Shown one piece after another: positions 35,348-48,361 of a DNA stretch of 64,000 bases (its first letter is position 1; the number at the start of each line of letters is the position of its first letter). Position numbers and translations under genes: made by a program. A model generated the notes under the pieces. The model did not search any database, was not told the origin of the DNA, and saw only the letters and a list, made by a program, of their open reading frames with translations. The stretch is from Cytidiella melzeri (lineage: Eukaryota; Basidiomycota; Agaricomycetes; Polyporales; Irpicaceae): NCBI GenBank assembly GCA_022592445.1, contig JABYQR010000104.1, positions 58,240 through 122,239 of the forward strand, read 5' to 3'.

Positions 35348-36224
35348 ATTTTCTTTCCCCATCCCCATCAATGTTTTATGTCATGTTCAAAAAAGTGGTT
35401 CCCCCCCTTGTTCTCCTCACTCACTCAAGTATGTGTAGCATTCTTTCCAAGTCCAATATTTAGTATGAGCTATAGTCAACTCGCATCACACACCCTTCTT
35501 CTCCTTCTCTCACTCTCTCTCTCTCTCTGTGACAATTCTACCTTTTTTTTTTATTATTGTTCTTGTTCTCCCCTTGCTTGTACACGTAAAACTCTCTATT
35601 CGAACTAGTACACGTTCAACGACAGATACCCTTCCCCTATTCAATAGGCCTCGGACGACGGTTCGTTTTATTATTGTTTCTTTTTTTTCTTTCTTTTTTC
35701 TTGGCTGTACCTCTCTTCTCATTGTACACGAACGAAACACCTCATTCATTCTCATTCATTCTCATTCATTCATCCCATCCCATGCGAACGATTGTAGATA
35801 GAACCCAAACCGCAATTGCAACACTTTTGGAACGCCACTCCCAATTTCTGTTTTTTTCTTCTTTTGACAAGTAAAGTTCCGGGACCCAGACATGCAGCAA
35901 AGAGTCTTTTTCCAAAAAAAAAAACACAACGGTGTGGGTTTGTGTGGTGGAAAAAACAAGGTTGACAGTCGTGGTAAAATAAGCAGGAATTAAAAGGAAG
36001 GAGACTAGTAGGACGTGCAAAGCAAGCAAACAAGCCCAAAAAAAACAAATAACAAAAAAGAGGACAGTTGTATGGAAGAAAAAGGAGACTATTAACACAA
36101 CATTGCGACACAGATTGTTCCCCAACTTTTCGATCGACCGACCGACCACGCTCCCCCTCCTAAAAATTTGCGTCCAGCGCAGTAGCTTCCAATAACATCA
36201 AAAAAAAAACAAAGAGACAAGAAT
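35348..36224. other. Convergent intergenic region, pyrimidine-rich
   Basis: About 880 bp between two tail-to-tail RhoGEF genes. It contains a (CT)n microsatellite near 35,510-35,528, many T runs and a CATT(C/T)-type repeat near 35,745-35,772. It probably holds both polyadenylation regions. No coding exon seen. Confidence 0.5.
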
Positions 36225-39200
36225 TCAGTCTGACTGTGTGATGCCGTGTTGTATGAGTAGGGATCGGGATCTACGACAACAAAAAAAAAGGTGTTCAGTA
36301 GTTGCGTATGTGTAAACCAGAAACGAAGGGGGGAGCTCGCAAAGTACGAAAGAACGTACGTGTTGTGCTCATTTTGCTCTCTGGCCAGCTGAAACTGTAA
36401 CAACCTGCGAAAATAAAAGCCCCCGGTCAGAGTTTGTTGTTCGAAAAGGAAAAATTCCCAGGAGGCAAGGCGGACCATACCTGACTTGCTCTTCCAGTTT
36501 TTGGTTGTGGAGTTTGGTGAGACGGAGATCTTCAAAGATGGTGTCCAAAGCTTCATCTTCCGGCATCTCGACTTCTCTAAAGATCTTTTCGATCTCTGCT
36601 TTCATGGCCTTTGGAGATGCGCCTCGTCAGTTGCCCGTCCGGGTGGCCACCCACACATAGTAGGCGTAAACTTCTCAACTTACAGTATACATTGCGGTCA
36701 TCTCCGTGAGGGCCCTCTCCAATAGATCCTTGGTAAGCTCATGAGAACGTTTCTGATTTATGACTTCACAGCTCTCCCTCATGAGGTCCTTTGACATCTA
36801 GTCGGAAACCGTCAAGCATAAACACATCATCAGAACAAGGCCGTGCATCGACGTACCTCTATGTTCCGTATCACAGCCAACTTCAACCCATTCTGAACTC
36901 CTTCATATCCCGCCAAAACATCAGCGACCTCAGTCTCCATCTGCTTCGCAATGTCGTTCATAGCCGTGGCGGTGACATCCTCTCTGGGACGCCCGAAAGG
37001 AGACCGATTCGGTGAGTCTTCTTGGTGAACGCTCAGTGGTCTTCTAGGGGTGGGGCCATCTCCGCCTCGACGCAAAATCACTCTCTGCATCTCCTCCATA
37101 CGAGCCTGTGCTTCCCTAGTCTGCAACTGCTGTGTCAGCTCGGTTTGCAACTGGAACATCACGGACTGCTCACCATCGGTGTTGACGGCGGTGGTCGCTG
37201 CAGACTCGACCGGAACCCTTTGACAGGCGACACTGGCCTATCTAGCTCCGGCGTGGACGGCAGACCTACCGTCTTCGACTGCTCATAGGTAGTGCGTAGT
37301 CTGACCACATTGCCTTGTGTAGCAACAAGCTACAGGTGAACATTTCCGCTGTCAAATTCGCGTCCGTCCAGTCGCAGTGAGCATCGCATCCTCACCTTCG
37401 CCTTGACCTCATCCGAATGTTTCAACATCTTTTTCGCCTCTTCGTTGGTGAACGTTCCAATCTGAGCGCGCGCATTGAGCTGCGCGGACAATTTTCGCAA
37501 CGATGATTTCGACGATGTACGCGTGGGAGGTCTGGTCATGGGGGAACCGCGACCGACATTGTACTGCCTTGTACGATGAGGCGAAGCCCCGTGACCAGTA
37601 GATGGCTTCCGCTTGATAGACAGAGGTTCGACTGTCTTTGAGGACACGTCGCTGCTGTAGCTGAGCGTACTGGAAACGGAAGTGCGCCCTGCTGTACCAG
37701 ACGAGTCGAACATTTGTCGCTTGCTACGAGGGAGTGGAGTGGTGGGAAGACCGTGCGAGGAGCTGGAGTACTCCGCAAACGTATCTTCTAGGTCGTCCAG
37801 AGCTTTCCTAGTGCCCCCACTCAACTCTCGAGTCCTAATCGGGGGAGGTAACGGCGACGCGCTGCGAGGACCGGTAGGACGCCGGTCACCCGACCTCGAT
37901 CCTGGTCTGGAAACAGCGAACGTCTCTCCAGCACCAGCTCCTCCTTGATGTGGCATGAAATTTTGACCGTACTGGGCAGGTATTTCAGGCAGTGTTTTGG
38001 TTATCCTTGATGACGACGCCACAGGCTGAGGAGGATCATCTATCATGAACGAGTCGTTATACACGAACATTGTCACATAAATATCCGGACAAATACACAC
38101 CCTCGTATTCGTATATCGTCGTTTCCGTCAGCCTCAGCGCAGAAGACGATGCAAAGTGCTGCTCAGGCTGACTCTGGCTGTTCTTGCGAGCCAACACTAG
38201 CCGTGCGGTCAGATCAAGTTCAGACTGGTCCATAGTGATGGCGCTGATAGTCTTCCCCTCTTCAAACACGTCAGAGTCGTAGTCGTCGTCCGCATCCGTC
38301 CAAAGCCCTGGTTCCAGCTCGTTGCCAGATCCGCCACCGGCACTCGCGGGAGACTTTGGTCTCCTCGCGTTGACGAGCTTCTTTGATATCGAATGCGAGT
38401 GTCGCGAGTTGTGACTGTCAGTCTCCAGCGACATGGCTATCGACTTAGCGTCATCGTCTAGAGCCGATGTCTCTCCCGTGCTAATTGAATTGCTTCGTGA
38501 ACGCATGAAGTGCGATATACTGCCGGTGCCGGCTGTCTCGACCGTGGACGCAGTGTACGCAGATGTCCGACTTCCTATCGTCGTTTTCGAGCGTTTGTGC
38601 GCGTTCATAGACCCGCCAAAGATATCTCCCTTGTTTGCTCCTGGACGAGCGTGAAAGAGGTTGCGAGAAATTGCTTCCAACCCGAGTATACCTGCACGAC
38701 TACGCGTCGTGCTCGGAGTGGCAGGTGTGGAGTTGCTGCCTGTCTTGGGTGTAAACAACCCGGATTGGTGAACTAGAATACATTGTCAATACGAATGGTC
38801 GATGGGCATACTGGATAGAACGTACTTGCGTTGATGATTGTGCGACGCACATTTTCGTTGTCAACGATTTCTTCGTCTCGAAATGAATGTTTCTGCGAGG
38901 TGATAGTTAAGCTTGAAAGGCCACCGCTCATCGGTCGCACTCGAGCCACCATAAACGGTCCTCTGATACCCAAGTTGATAGGGTCAGCCGTTCCCGTTGG
39001 GTCTACGTGCACGACCACCTTTGACTATAAAGCCTTTACAATCAGTATCCATACATATGTAAAACGTTGACTGCACATGCCTTATTGCTCTCCTGTAAGA
39101 AAGCCAATCGCTGGTAGATGTTGAAATATGTATGGGCCATAGTAGTCTTCCCGTCCTTGCTCTCGTCCTTTCTCTCGACTTCCTCCTCATCCGCGACAAG

Positions 39201-41092
39201 AACGACAGACTGGCCGTTCTTGGTTCGGTAACGTGCCTGGACCTCCCATAAATTTTGCAGAAAGCGCCACTTCGCATCTTCCGAGCGTATGGGATCGAGG
39301 CTCGTGGAGGAAGGTGAGACTACAGAGAGTTGACGAAACTGCCGTTGGCCCCAAACGCCGGATTGGTCTGCAGGAGGGTTTTCCAAGAAGAGATGTATCT
39401 CTGTAAAAGAAATCACGATGAGCATGCAGCCTATGACTAACCACCCAGCTGTTAGTGTGCACACAAAGGGTACTCGTACCTGAACCACCATTATCCATAC
39501 AAATAACATCGATAGCATCGGTCATTCCCTTGTACACCATCATCGGCTTCTTCCCTCCAGCGATGTACGACTTCACCTTCGAAACCACCTTATCGAGCTC
39601 GTCAAGCCCCGACAACGCCCTTGCCGACTTCTCCGAATTCAACCTCTTCACTATCACCAGCTTATCATCGAACAATAGCAGACTGGCATTGAGCAGGCCT
39701 GTCGCTGTACTGGGTGTCCCTGGTCTTTCTAACACTCCGGGCTGTAGTAAGTCCACTACATCAAGAGAATCAACAAAGCCGCGCGAGTTCGACCACAAGC
39801 CAGGCGGGAAGTCCTCGATCGCAGCTTTGAGCAGGTACATAGTTGCAGCGCGTTTCGTCTGATCGTCAATTTCCGCTGCGGCAATCTTGCTCGCAAGTTC
39901 GTCCGCCTCGATCAGTTTTTCGCGTTGTGGGTCGTCTGTCGGCATTTGCTTGATCATCTGCCTGAAGAGTAGCGTATATCGAGGTATCCGTTGTACAGGC
40001 TCCATCAGTAGTTCACGTAAACCAATCCGATTCCTGTTGTTTGCTGCTGCTGCGTATTGGATGCGCTGTAAACGTGGCGACGTCGTGCGTGGTACGGGTG
40101 CAGGAGAATGGGGGATAACGGACGGTTGATATTAACTTTGGAGACGCGGATGCTGGTAACAGAAGGACCAATAAGATGGAACGTACATCAATGAACGCTG
40201 AGAACCCTGACCCTGACGTCCTCGTCCTCCTCACTTCCCTCTCAAAGATTGCCTGCGCCTCCTCTCGCTTTGCATAGTACCGCTTGTAGTTCTCAAACCC
40301 TCTGCGATGCTTGAAATGTGCGAGGGCCACATCGCCAACACCTCCAACTTCGTCGCCATCCGGAGAGAGCATCATCTCCAGGTCGGCTAGGAAGGCCTCA
40401 TTGACGGGAAGGAGCTGATCAATGTTGCCGAAGAGGGTTGTTGCTTCATACGAAGGAATGATGGCAGTGTCTTTACTCCGAGCAAACGTTCTCAGGGGGT
40501 CGGCATAGTCCGACTTGAGGGTTCGTAACCGTTTGACATAAGTTCGTTCAGTGGTCACCAGTTCATTGATGGTGTCGCTGAGGGCGGCGTTGATGGTGTT
40601 CGCCCTCTTGCGCGAGTACAAGCCTGTTGGGGATGGGGCTTCGCTAGAGCTAGTAGGGGTAGTAGAGCCGGAGGTGAGTGTAGTGGCACGTTTGCGGAGA
40701 TGTGTCACAGTTGGCTAACATTGGCAGAAACAAGTAAGACATGGTGCAGGCGTGCGCAGCAAGTGGACCTACAGATTGAGACAGATCTGTTGACGAGTGA
40801 TTGTCTGACGGTGGCTGTTGACTCTCGCTTTGTGTTGACTTCAGGTCCATTGATAGACCGAACAAAGAAATGTATTTCTGGTAGTCTGTGTGGGCTCCAA
40901 TTATGGTATGTAAGAAAGGTACTCTAGCTGGCACTCACCTGAGGACAGCTCATACTCCGATCCCTCTACTACCACCGCCGCAAAGAAAGCCCGCCGGATA
41001 ACTTCATCGTCGCTGTCGGATTTGAGGGTTGAACGTGCAACGCCTGTTGCGAGAGGCGCGAGTGGTTTGCGAGGAGAACGGCTCAAGGCCAT
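36225..41092 (-). CDS. Large RhoGEF (Dbl-homology) with C-terminal coiled coil
   Basis: ATG 41092 opens MALSRSPRKPLAPLATGVAR. The DH domain is at 40,100-40,620 and 39,800-40,010: INELVTTERTYVKRLRTLKS, LFGNIDQLLPVNEAFLADLE, YKRYYAKREEAQAIFER, ELLMEPVQRIPRYTLLFRQM. A PH-like stretch follows (LLNASLLLFDDKLVIVKRL; a second part with EDAKWRFLQNLWEVQARYR). Then comes a long Ser/Pro-rich region (RSRSNSISTGETSALDDD; PLPPPIRTRELSGGTRK) and a C-terminal helical, Gln/Glu-rich segment (QLQTELTQQLQTREAQARME; AEIEKIFREVEMPEDEALD; LHNQKLEEQVR; LLQFQLAREQNEHNT) that should form a coiled coil. The last exon, joined across an intron at 36,359, gives SRSLLIQHGITQSD and TGA at 36225-36227. Many short introns. 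The target GTPase cannot be told from sequence. Confidence 0.85.
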
Positions 41093-41939
41093 AGGGTGTT
41101 GGACACGGTGTAGGAATGCGTGGGTATAACGATGATGGTGGCAGGGAATTGAAGAGATTCACAGAGAACAGGGGGACAGAGGAGGAAGACAAGGTGAACT
41201 CAAGCAACGACAAGATGAAAGTGGCAGACTTTGCTTTTACTCGTCTATATCAACGTTGTTTGTCCCGTGTTTGTCCCCGTCTGTGTTCGACGCGTTGACG
41301 TCACCTGACCGTGATGAGGGATAAACGCCGGTCCCCGTCGCACAATGCTTTTGGCCAGTTCATCGCACCTCGTGTCCCGTCCCGAAGGCCTAAGAAAAAC
41401 TAATATATTGGTAAGAGAAACGAGCACCCGTTCGACGACGACCCTTGTGTCCAACGTGCCTGACACAGCATTTTTTGTTGTAAATTGTGGAAAGAAATGC
41501 AAGTCGATAAATAACACGGCCACTCACTCATCCCGCGCTCCTCAGCCTTCTTCAACCAAATGCCTTGCTCTAATTTGCAACGTCGGAGAGACAGACGAAT
41601 GATCCCAGACCTCGGAAGCATCGCGATACAATCCGGTGGGCTCGAACCGCGTGCCACAGAGTGAAGACGGTGTACTGAGGAGGACAAAGGGACAAGTCGA
41701 CAAGGATCCTTTGTACTGCATTCTTGACATACGCCTATATGGTACCAGGGTGCCCCGTTGTTTTCCTACAGAGTCAGGGTGCGTGCGGATGGCGTCGAAG
41801 CTGAAGCACTGCTGAGACATTTTCACCTTGAAAGACCCGGAGATTCAATCACCCCTTCACATCGCGTCTGATCACAATTCGATCATGTGATCGTGACACA
41901 CTTACATCCAGCGTCTCGCCGGCCTTGCTCCCCACAGCC
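41093..41939. other. Divergent intergenic region
   Basis: Holds the promoters of the large RhoGEF (-) and the small membrane protein (+). Minus-strand frames at 41,400-41,820 are open, but they have no supporting splice pattern or family match, so I do not call a gene. Confidence 0.4.
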
Positions 41940-42300
41940 ATGCCATACTCTACAGCTTCCTCTTCGTCCACCACCATCACTCCCTCCAACGCTCGTCTGG
42001 GCCCTGATTCAGCTGGTGGGCACTATCCACCTCCAAAGTCCTCCAGCCGTATCCCAGTCACACCTGCTGTCCTTCGTTCCATATTTGCATCCTCCCGTAC
42101 CATCCTTGAAGAGCGTTCGTTGTCTCGTGTCGCATTCTTTAGGTAGGCAAGTGTCCCTCGAGGGTCTCACACATATTTGACGTGAACAATGCATTAGATT
42201 CACGGGCTTCGTGTTGAGCTGCCTTGTCATCAGCTTATCAGCGGCTCGAGGACGAGCAATCAAGAGCGGGGCTGCCCTGCTCGGCGTTGGCGTCGTGTAA
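41940..42300 (+). CDS. Small predicted membrane protein
   Basis: Two exons: ATG 41940 to 42142, a 55-bp intron (42143-42197, gtaggc to gcattag), and 42198 to TAA 42298-42300, giving 101 residues. The N terminus is Ser/Thr/Pro-rich (MPYSTASSSSTTITPSNARL). Then VTPAVLRSIFASSRTILEER leads into SRVAFFRFTGFVLSCLVISL, one clear TM helix, and a short GAALLGVGVV end. Joining at the intron keeps frame and makes an unbroken hydrophobic segment, which supports the model. Family not recognised. It is only 135 bp from the 3' end of the convergent amidohydrolase. Confidence 0.55.
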
Positions 42301-42434
42301 CATGATAATAACATTGTGTGTATCAATACAAATTCCCAGCTTACAATCTTGTCGAGTTGCATGAGTCAATACATAGTGGCTACGCATTACTCGAAATCGT
42401 TCGTTGTAAATCTTACATGTCAGCTCTCTATCAA

Positions 42435-45400
42435 TCAAAACAGTTCAACCACACCCTTCCTGGGTGACGCAACACCAATCACCTTACTACTCATATTGAA
42501 CGCGTCTCCGCCTTGGTAGATCACCAGTTCGGCGTCGCTCCCAAAGTACCCGCCAACACCCAACAACTTCTCCAGGTTTGTTGTAATCAAGTCATACCGC
42601 TGGTTCTTGTCGATCACTCCGTTCGACTCGAGAGCGGCCTGCTCACGATCTGCGGTTAACACCGTATGGAGGGAATAAGAGAAAGGAGCGTACCCAGCCG
42701 GCGTTCCACCCTGTGCCGACGACCTCCCATGCGTCAGTGATCCCGAAGGCGACTGTGACCCCAGCCTTGGTCATGGCTGTAACAGTAGTATCGTTGGTGA
42801 CAGGAGGACCAGCCAAACTACAGTGGATAAAAGAGTCACCTAATCAAGTTGGTGATAAGAGAGGAACGACGTACATTCTACGAGTTTCCCAGGTTGCGGG
42901 GAATGGTCTGACAGGATGGAGTATGACTCCTACTTTGGCTTTGGCTGTGATAGAAAAATGTAAAATCAGCTTGATGACGCCCTCCTTTCCCTCTAGCATG
43001 CTGAGCAGCGAAACTGACCAATTTGGTCGGCGAGTAGGTGCGCCTCAGCAGCACCTGAAAAGACCATGTTCATCTGCGTGCCACGTTGATCCTCGATGTC
43101 CGCCTTCAGCTGTAACAGCGTAGCCATGATATCCGCGTTTCCGACCTCAAGGATGAGAGGAATAGAGCCCTGAGCATAAAACATCAATTCAGTTTACCTT
43201 TAGTCAACCTTGATCAAAAGCAGGTAACTTACATCCGCAGCCTTCTTGAACCATTTCCCTGTCTCCTGGTCGTCACTCACCCCATTCAACAACAACCGCC
43301 GCAGTGCAGATATCTGTGTGCTGACAGAAACGACGGGAGCCACTGTAATCCACGGCGCGGGGTGGCCAATGTACATACGCAGGGCAGTGACAGGCTTGAT
43401 TACCGCACGAGATTCCAGCGCGTGCGAAGCTGCGGTACGGAATGTCGTCGCGAGACCTGCAATTATCACTGTCGAACCTCCAAAAAGCGAGGTCTTTCCC
43501 AGGGAGGAGGTGGCGAAGGTGACGCCAGCGCGATGTGCAATGCTAACAAAAGATAATCACCAGTTAGAGGGTCGCGTGGAACAACAGCAACACTACGGCT
43601 GAACGAGTCACTCACAGAGCGTTGCGCGTACCGAATTGCAATGCATCGACCGCTCTTGTCAGCCCACCAACGTCGCCCAGGATAGCCGGCACGTCCCCTC
43701 TAAAGGCGTCAAACAAGAATCCGTCGCCCGTGGACAACTCCATCGCGATTTCCTCGATACCAATCGGCGAGCCAAACGTCATCAACCCAGGCCCGACCGA
43801 CCCTCCATGCAGGTCAATTTCGATCTCCTCTTTGCCTTTGTTCCCTCCATTGCCAGTGAGACACCAGCCTTCCTCGCCGACGCAGGAGATGGCACCATTG
43901 ACGAGGACAACAGTCCCGCGTTTCTGGCCTGGCTTTGCGGACCACCTCTCTTTTACCCCTTCTTCCCCGCGAATCCAAACGTCATTGACGTTCTTCAGGA
44001 CGACCTTGCCCTTTTGCAGTACCTTAGGAGCAAGTGGTGGTACACCCTCCCACTCAAAGGCCTCACGCCGTTCTGCGTCATACGACGGTACGAGAGGAGC
44101 TTCTCCGAAGAATGAACCGGCTTTTGCTGGGCCGACAACGAGTGGATCGGACGGTGAGGGCGTGGGCGATTTGTGTCCGAGCTGGGGGATGCCGTCGATC
44201 CAGACTTGGCGGGGTGTTGCTCCGAGGTGAAGAGGGTGGGAGTCCCACAGGACGATGTCAGCGTCGGTACCTTCGTCGAGCATGCCGATGCGGTGCAGGA
44301 GGCCAGCAGCCCGTGCCGGAGTTCTGATGAGGCTTGCGTTAATGAACGACGCTGAGACATTATGGCAATGCCTTACGATGTCACGGAAGCCAGAGCAAGG
44401 TGAGGAGGAAGCCCTAATGGGTTGATGTCAGCATCGTAGACAAAGAGCTAGGACAGTATGCCTTACCGAAGTGATGAGCTTGTTGTGCTTCATACATCAA
44501 GTAACGACTATTGAGTACAGGGTGGTCTGACTGACCGCACCGATGTGGGTACACTGGATGCATTAGAAGCTTCGAATCTCACCTTCATGATGACAGGGAT
44601 GTCGTTATCGGCGAGAACGCGGGCTGCGAAAGGTGAACCACGGAAGAATTCCCGTTTGAGACCACGGATAGTGGCAAAGATGGCAACCGCTGGGGTGCCT
44701 CCCCATCTACATGTTCCTTCTCAGCGGAAATCCATCTGGTCGAAACTGAACACTTACGTGCGCTTCAGAATATCAGGGACAAGCCACGCCTCTGAGGCAT
44801 GATGGAATGAAGCAATCGGGAACTCGAATTCATTCGTGAGCTACACCCTGTTTTAGATAACTTCTTGAGTAGAGAAAAGTTATGCACACTTACCCTAACG
44901 ATGTCGTCAAGGTCCACCGCTTCGTAGCAATGATTGGAAATCTGTTGAGAACAGCGGCTAAGTCGTGTCTTGAATGTGGGCAGCCCTACAGTTCACTGAC
45001 CTTGACACGACCGCGAAGAACGTCAACTAGCATCTCCCATTGCAAGCTATCAGGGAACGTATGATCTGTCAACTGGCCCCATAGTCCAGCCTCTGCAGTG
45101 GCACAGAAGTCGTCCTGCAACTGCTTCACTTTGCGTGCCTCATTGTAGGCAGAGCGAAACGCCCATAAAGAGTCCATGCGTGTCCCATACCGCTTGAGGT
45201 TCTCGCCGCAGGCCTGCCTGCAAGGATACACGCCTGTTCAGTAAGAGACATGTGTATGCGGGTAAGAAGTGCGTACTTCATGTGTCTCCATCGCATAGGA
45301 GCGTTCAAGTCAGGCATCGACCCGTTGAGACTGTGAGGGGGTTCAATCACCATGGACGAGGGCGAACGTTCCGCGGTTCGTCTCAATTTGAACATGAAAG

Positions 45401-46205
45401 CTTGCCCACCTGTGTGGGAAACACCAAGTTAGAATTAGATGAGCTGCATTTGGTCATGGCATTGCCGTACCGATGGCATTTCCGCTCCCTGGTAGGACCT
45501 GGACGGATGTGACGCCGCCGGCAATAGCGAGCTCGAAGGCATCGTCATGCGTATTGAACGCGTCGATGCTCCGCAACCAAGGAAGAATAGGGCCATTGGG
45601 GGAGTTCACATCAAACGTACCCCTCATGGCCGGTGAGCTGAGCAGGCCGACATGAGAGTGCAGGTCGACTGTCGAGCTATCGTATCAGTAGAACGATACA
45701 CGACACTTTCTAGTTACGCACTGAGTCCAGGAGTTATCCATGCACCGTCTGCCTCTATGGTGATCAAGTCGGTGAAGCTGTCGAGGATGTAATCCGGAAT
45801 GTATCCAATGCCCTTGATCAAGCCTCTGGCTAATAGCACATCTCCAACCACAGTCTCCGTACCATTCCTTGCACCAGTCCAGACGTGTGCGTTCTTGATG
45901 AGAGTAGGCCTCGTTCCTTCTTCAAACCTGTCCGACCGCGTCCTAAGACGAAAGTCGGGGTCTGGTCCAGGAGTCGCTCTCAAAGCCGCGCATTGCTGCA
46001 GAATCTGCTGAGCGTTGGATGGGACGTGATGAAGGCGGTCAGGAGCGTCCCGGGAGAAAGAAACGAGGTAGAAGTTGCAGGCGTAAACGGTGACTGTCGC
46101 GACTGTCGCGCACAGAGCGAGAAGGACCACTGGTATCCGACGGGCCAAGTGGCGAGTGTGATGGCGTTCGTTACTGCTTTCCATGGCGGAGGGCTTGCTT
46201 GCCAT
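42435..46205 (-). CDS. Membrane-anchored amidohydrolase
   Basis: ATG 46205: MASKPSAMESSNERHHTRHL then a TM/signal-anchor helix at about residues 22-45 (RRIPVVLLALCATVATVTVY). The body is an amidohydrolase-superfamily TIM barrel of the imidazolonepropionase/dipeptidase-like type. It starts NAHVWTG and GAWITPGL, then across an intron IDLHSHVGLLSSP (the metal-binding HxH), AIAGGVTSVQVLPGSGNAIG, SNHCYEAVDLDDIVRL, IASFHHASEAWLVPDIL, and the late metal Asp in SDHPVLNSRYLMYEAQQAHH with TSSPASAAGLLHRIGMLDEG and DADIVLWDSHPL. A second, related-looking part (DLHGGSVGPGLMTFGSPIG; ITDAWEVVGTGW; NLEKLLGVGGYFGSDAELVI) extends the protein to about 900 residues and ends at TGA 42435-42437. Ten or more exons. 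Substrate unknown; extracellular or luminal action is inferred from the anchor. Confidence 0.83.
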
Positions 46206-46622
46206 TGGTCAAGCTCAGGATGTACAAGCTGGTGAGAAGAGAGCTGTGTTGTCATGATAGTCAGTATTTCTCGCACGAGAGGCATGCGCATTCGGTTCGG
46301 TATGGGTGTGTACGGTCATTCGAGCGTCCGGACTTCATCCTGCGGTGATTGAGCTGTCCTCGTTGTCTACCACCATCATCACCCGACGTGCTGCGGCATC
46401 GAATATCGCGCTGCGACGCGTCGTAGTTGTCATAAACAGTGTACGAGGTGCGAGTGCGAATAGGTGCGAATGACTTAGTCATCCCGTCGCACCATTGTGT
46501 TCACACATGATGTGAGTACCACAGCTGATGTATACCACGGGCGATCACGACTTGGAGAGATGTCCCTCTTGACCTTCCCATCTCGCCACGTTAGCCTGCC
46601 CCTCAGAAGATTCGTTCGCAAC
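46206..46622. promoter_or_regulatory. Upstream region of quinone reductase copy 1
   Basis: Divergent from the amidohydrolase. The last 250 bp resemble the region before copy 2 (about 48,560-48,845): both carry a CGTGCTGCG block, an ACATGATGTG block, and GCGATCACGACTTGGAG just before the start. The promoter was therefore copied together with the gene. Confidence 0.55.
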
Positions 46623-48005
46623 ATGTCGCTGCCCACTAATATACAAGCTATTACTTTCGCCAAGAATGGAGGTGTAGAGGTGCTAGAGAAAACCAGCGTG
46701 CCATTCCCTCAGCAGAAACCCGGCGATATCGTCGCAAAGGTGTGTTTGTTCGCAAAATCCAGCTGCTATGAATCAGGATCGACCTTGCATGATACTACCG
46801 TAGGTCGTCTATGGAGGTGTCAACATGATCGACACATACTTCAGGTACGTTGCCAATCGTCGCTAATAGCTGATCGTACTCATACAACGATGTCTTTTGA
46901 AGAAAAGGCCTGTATCCTGCCCCCTCATTCCCTCAAGTAAGTGGCGTCGAGGCTTCTGGGGTAATCGTGAAGCTGCCCACAGACCCGGCGGTCCTGGAGA
47001 ATAAGTGGTACAAACTACGGGATTATAAGATAGGAGACAGAGTAGCTATTGTACGTCCCTCGAACCGAGGACTCACTACTTCCTTAGTAAAGCACTGAAC
47101 TGTTATGGCTGTAGAATGGACAGGGGGCTCATGCAGAGTATATCTCCAAGTCATGGAAGGACGTATACCCTCTACCAAATGAATTGTCGCTCGAAATCGG
47201 CGCAGGCATACTGTCTCACGGTACGCCTTTCATGCCAGATTCAGTCCAAACCCACCACAGCCACTCACGCTCAACCAGGGCTTACTGTCCTAACGCTTAT
47301 GACCGAGGCTTACAACGTCAAAAAAGGCGACACCATTCTCATCCACACGGTCGCCGGCGGCCTTGGTCTACTCTTTGCGGCATACGCGAAATCTCGTGGC
47401 GCTACGGTTATTGGCACAACCTCCACGCCGGAGAAGGCAGAGATCGCAAAGTCATATGGCGCGGACCATGTGATTTTGTACACCAAAGAGAACACAGTCG
47501 AGCGGGTTCTGGAGATTACGAAGGGAGAAGGCGTCCACGCTGTTTTTGACGGTGTCGGCAAAGATACGTGCGTAGTTGCGTTGCGCATTTTCTACTAAAT
47601 ATACTTACAGTAATGCAGGTTCTTAGCCAACTTTGACCTTCTACGCCGCAAAGGCACGCTTGTCGCGGTTGGCAACGCGTCTGGTGCGCCAGAACCCATA
47701 TCTCCACTGAAACTCGCTCCAAAGAACCTCAAGCTTGTCCGTCCAAGGTACGTGAATCTTGTAAGTGACGGATACTCGAGACTAAAATCTGACTGTTCAG
47801 CATGGGAAACTATATTGTCACGCCTGAGGAAGCGCATCCCTACTTCGTCGAACTCGTGGATGCGCTTAGGAGTGGGCTCTTCAAGATCCGGATTGAGAAG
47901 ACGTTCCCGTTCACCGCTGAGGGAGCTCAGGCGGCACAAACTGAGCTTGCGACTCCTGGCAACAAGATTGCGGGCAAGTTGCTGATTAAAATTGGGGAAG
48001 AATAA
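46623..48005 (+). CDS. ZTA1: NADPH:quinone oxidoreductase, zeta-crystallin type (copy 1)
   Basis: A medium-chain reductase that transfers electrons from NADPH to quinones or enals; Zn-free QOR subfamily. Start taken at ATG 46623 (MSLPTNIQAITFAKNGGVEV). An in-frame ATG at 46560 would add 21 residues, but the equivalent in copy 2 runs into a stop. Exons: VYGGVNMIDTYF | RKGLYPAPSFPQ, SGVEASGVIVKLP, WYKLRDYKIGDRVAI, NGQGAHAEYISKSWKDVYPL; then LTVLTLMTEAYNVKKGDTIL and the Rossmann motif HTVAGGLGLLFAAYAKSRGA, TVIGTTSTPEKAEIAKSYGA, DGVGKDT | FLANFDLLRRKGTLVAVGNA, and the end YIVTPEEAHPYFVELVDALR to KIGEE (TAA 48003-48005). The AxxGGxG-type NADPH motif is intact. All splice sites are canonical. It forms a tandem pair with the next gene. 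Confidence 0.9.
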
Positions 48006-48361
48006 CGTGCGATCAAAGACCCAGGGAAATGTGTAGGAAACGATTTACTTCCTCTTGTATGCCAATATGGATATCCAGCTTTGTGTGCTTATACTTACCT
48101 GAGCAGAGTCGATACCTACTTCGGCGAGGAAGGCACGTATCCCGTATATTCCATCTTTTTGCAATGGCACGAAAGGAACTGACGATATAGATTGTACTCT
48201 CGGAACACAACACGTGTTTCTGGTTTGTGTCGCCTTTGGCTGCCCTCAGATTGTCTCCTAGTCTCGTTCCCAGACGTTTAGAGGGAGACACGGTCGTGAT
48301 GCTCTCGGAGGCAGTCGCCAGGGATAACAGGAGTTTTTGGCAGGGTGACCGAATTGAGATA

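Noticed and set aside
41400..41826. Minus-strand open frames between the large RhoGEF and the small membrane protein
   Set aside because: Overlapping frames with no splice logic, no domain and poor composition; most likely promoter sequence.
46560..46622. N-terminal extension of quinone reductase copy 1 (possible targeting peptide)
   Set aside because: The matching region of copy 2 hits a stop after seven codons, and the protein family starts at the second Met. Kept only as an alternative start.
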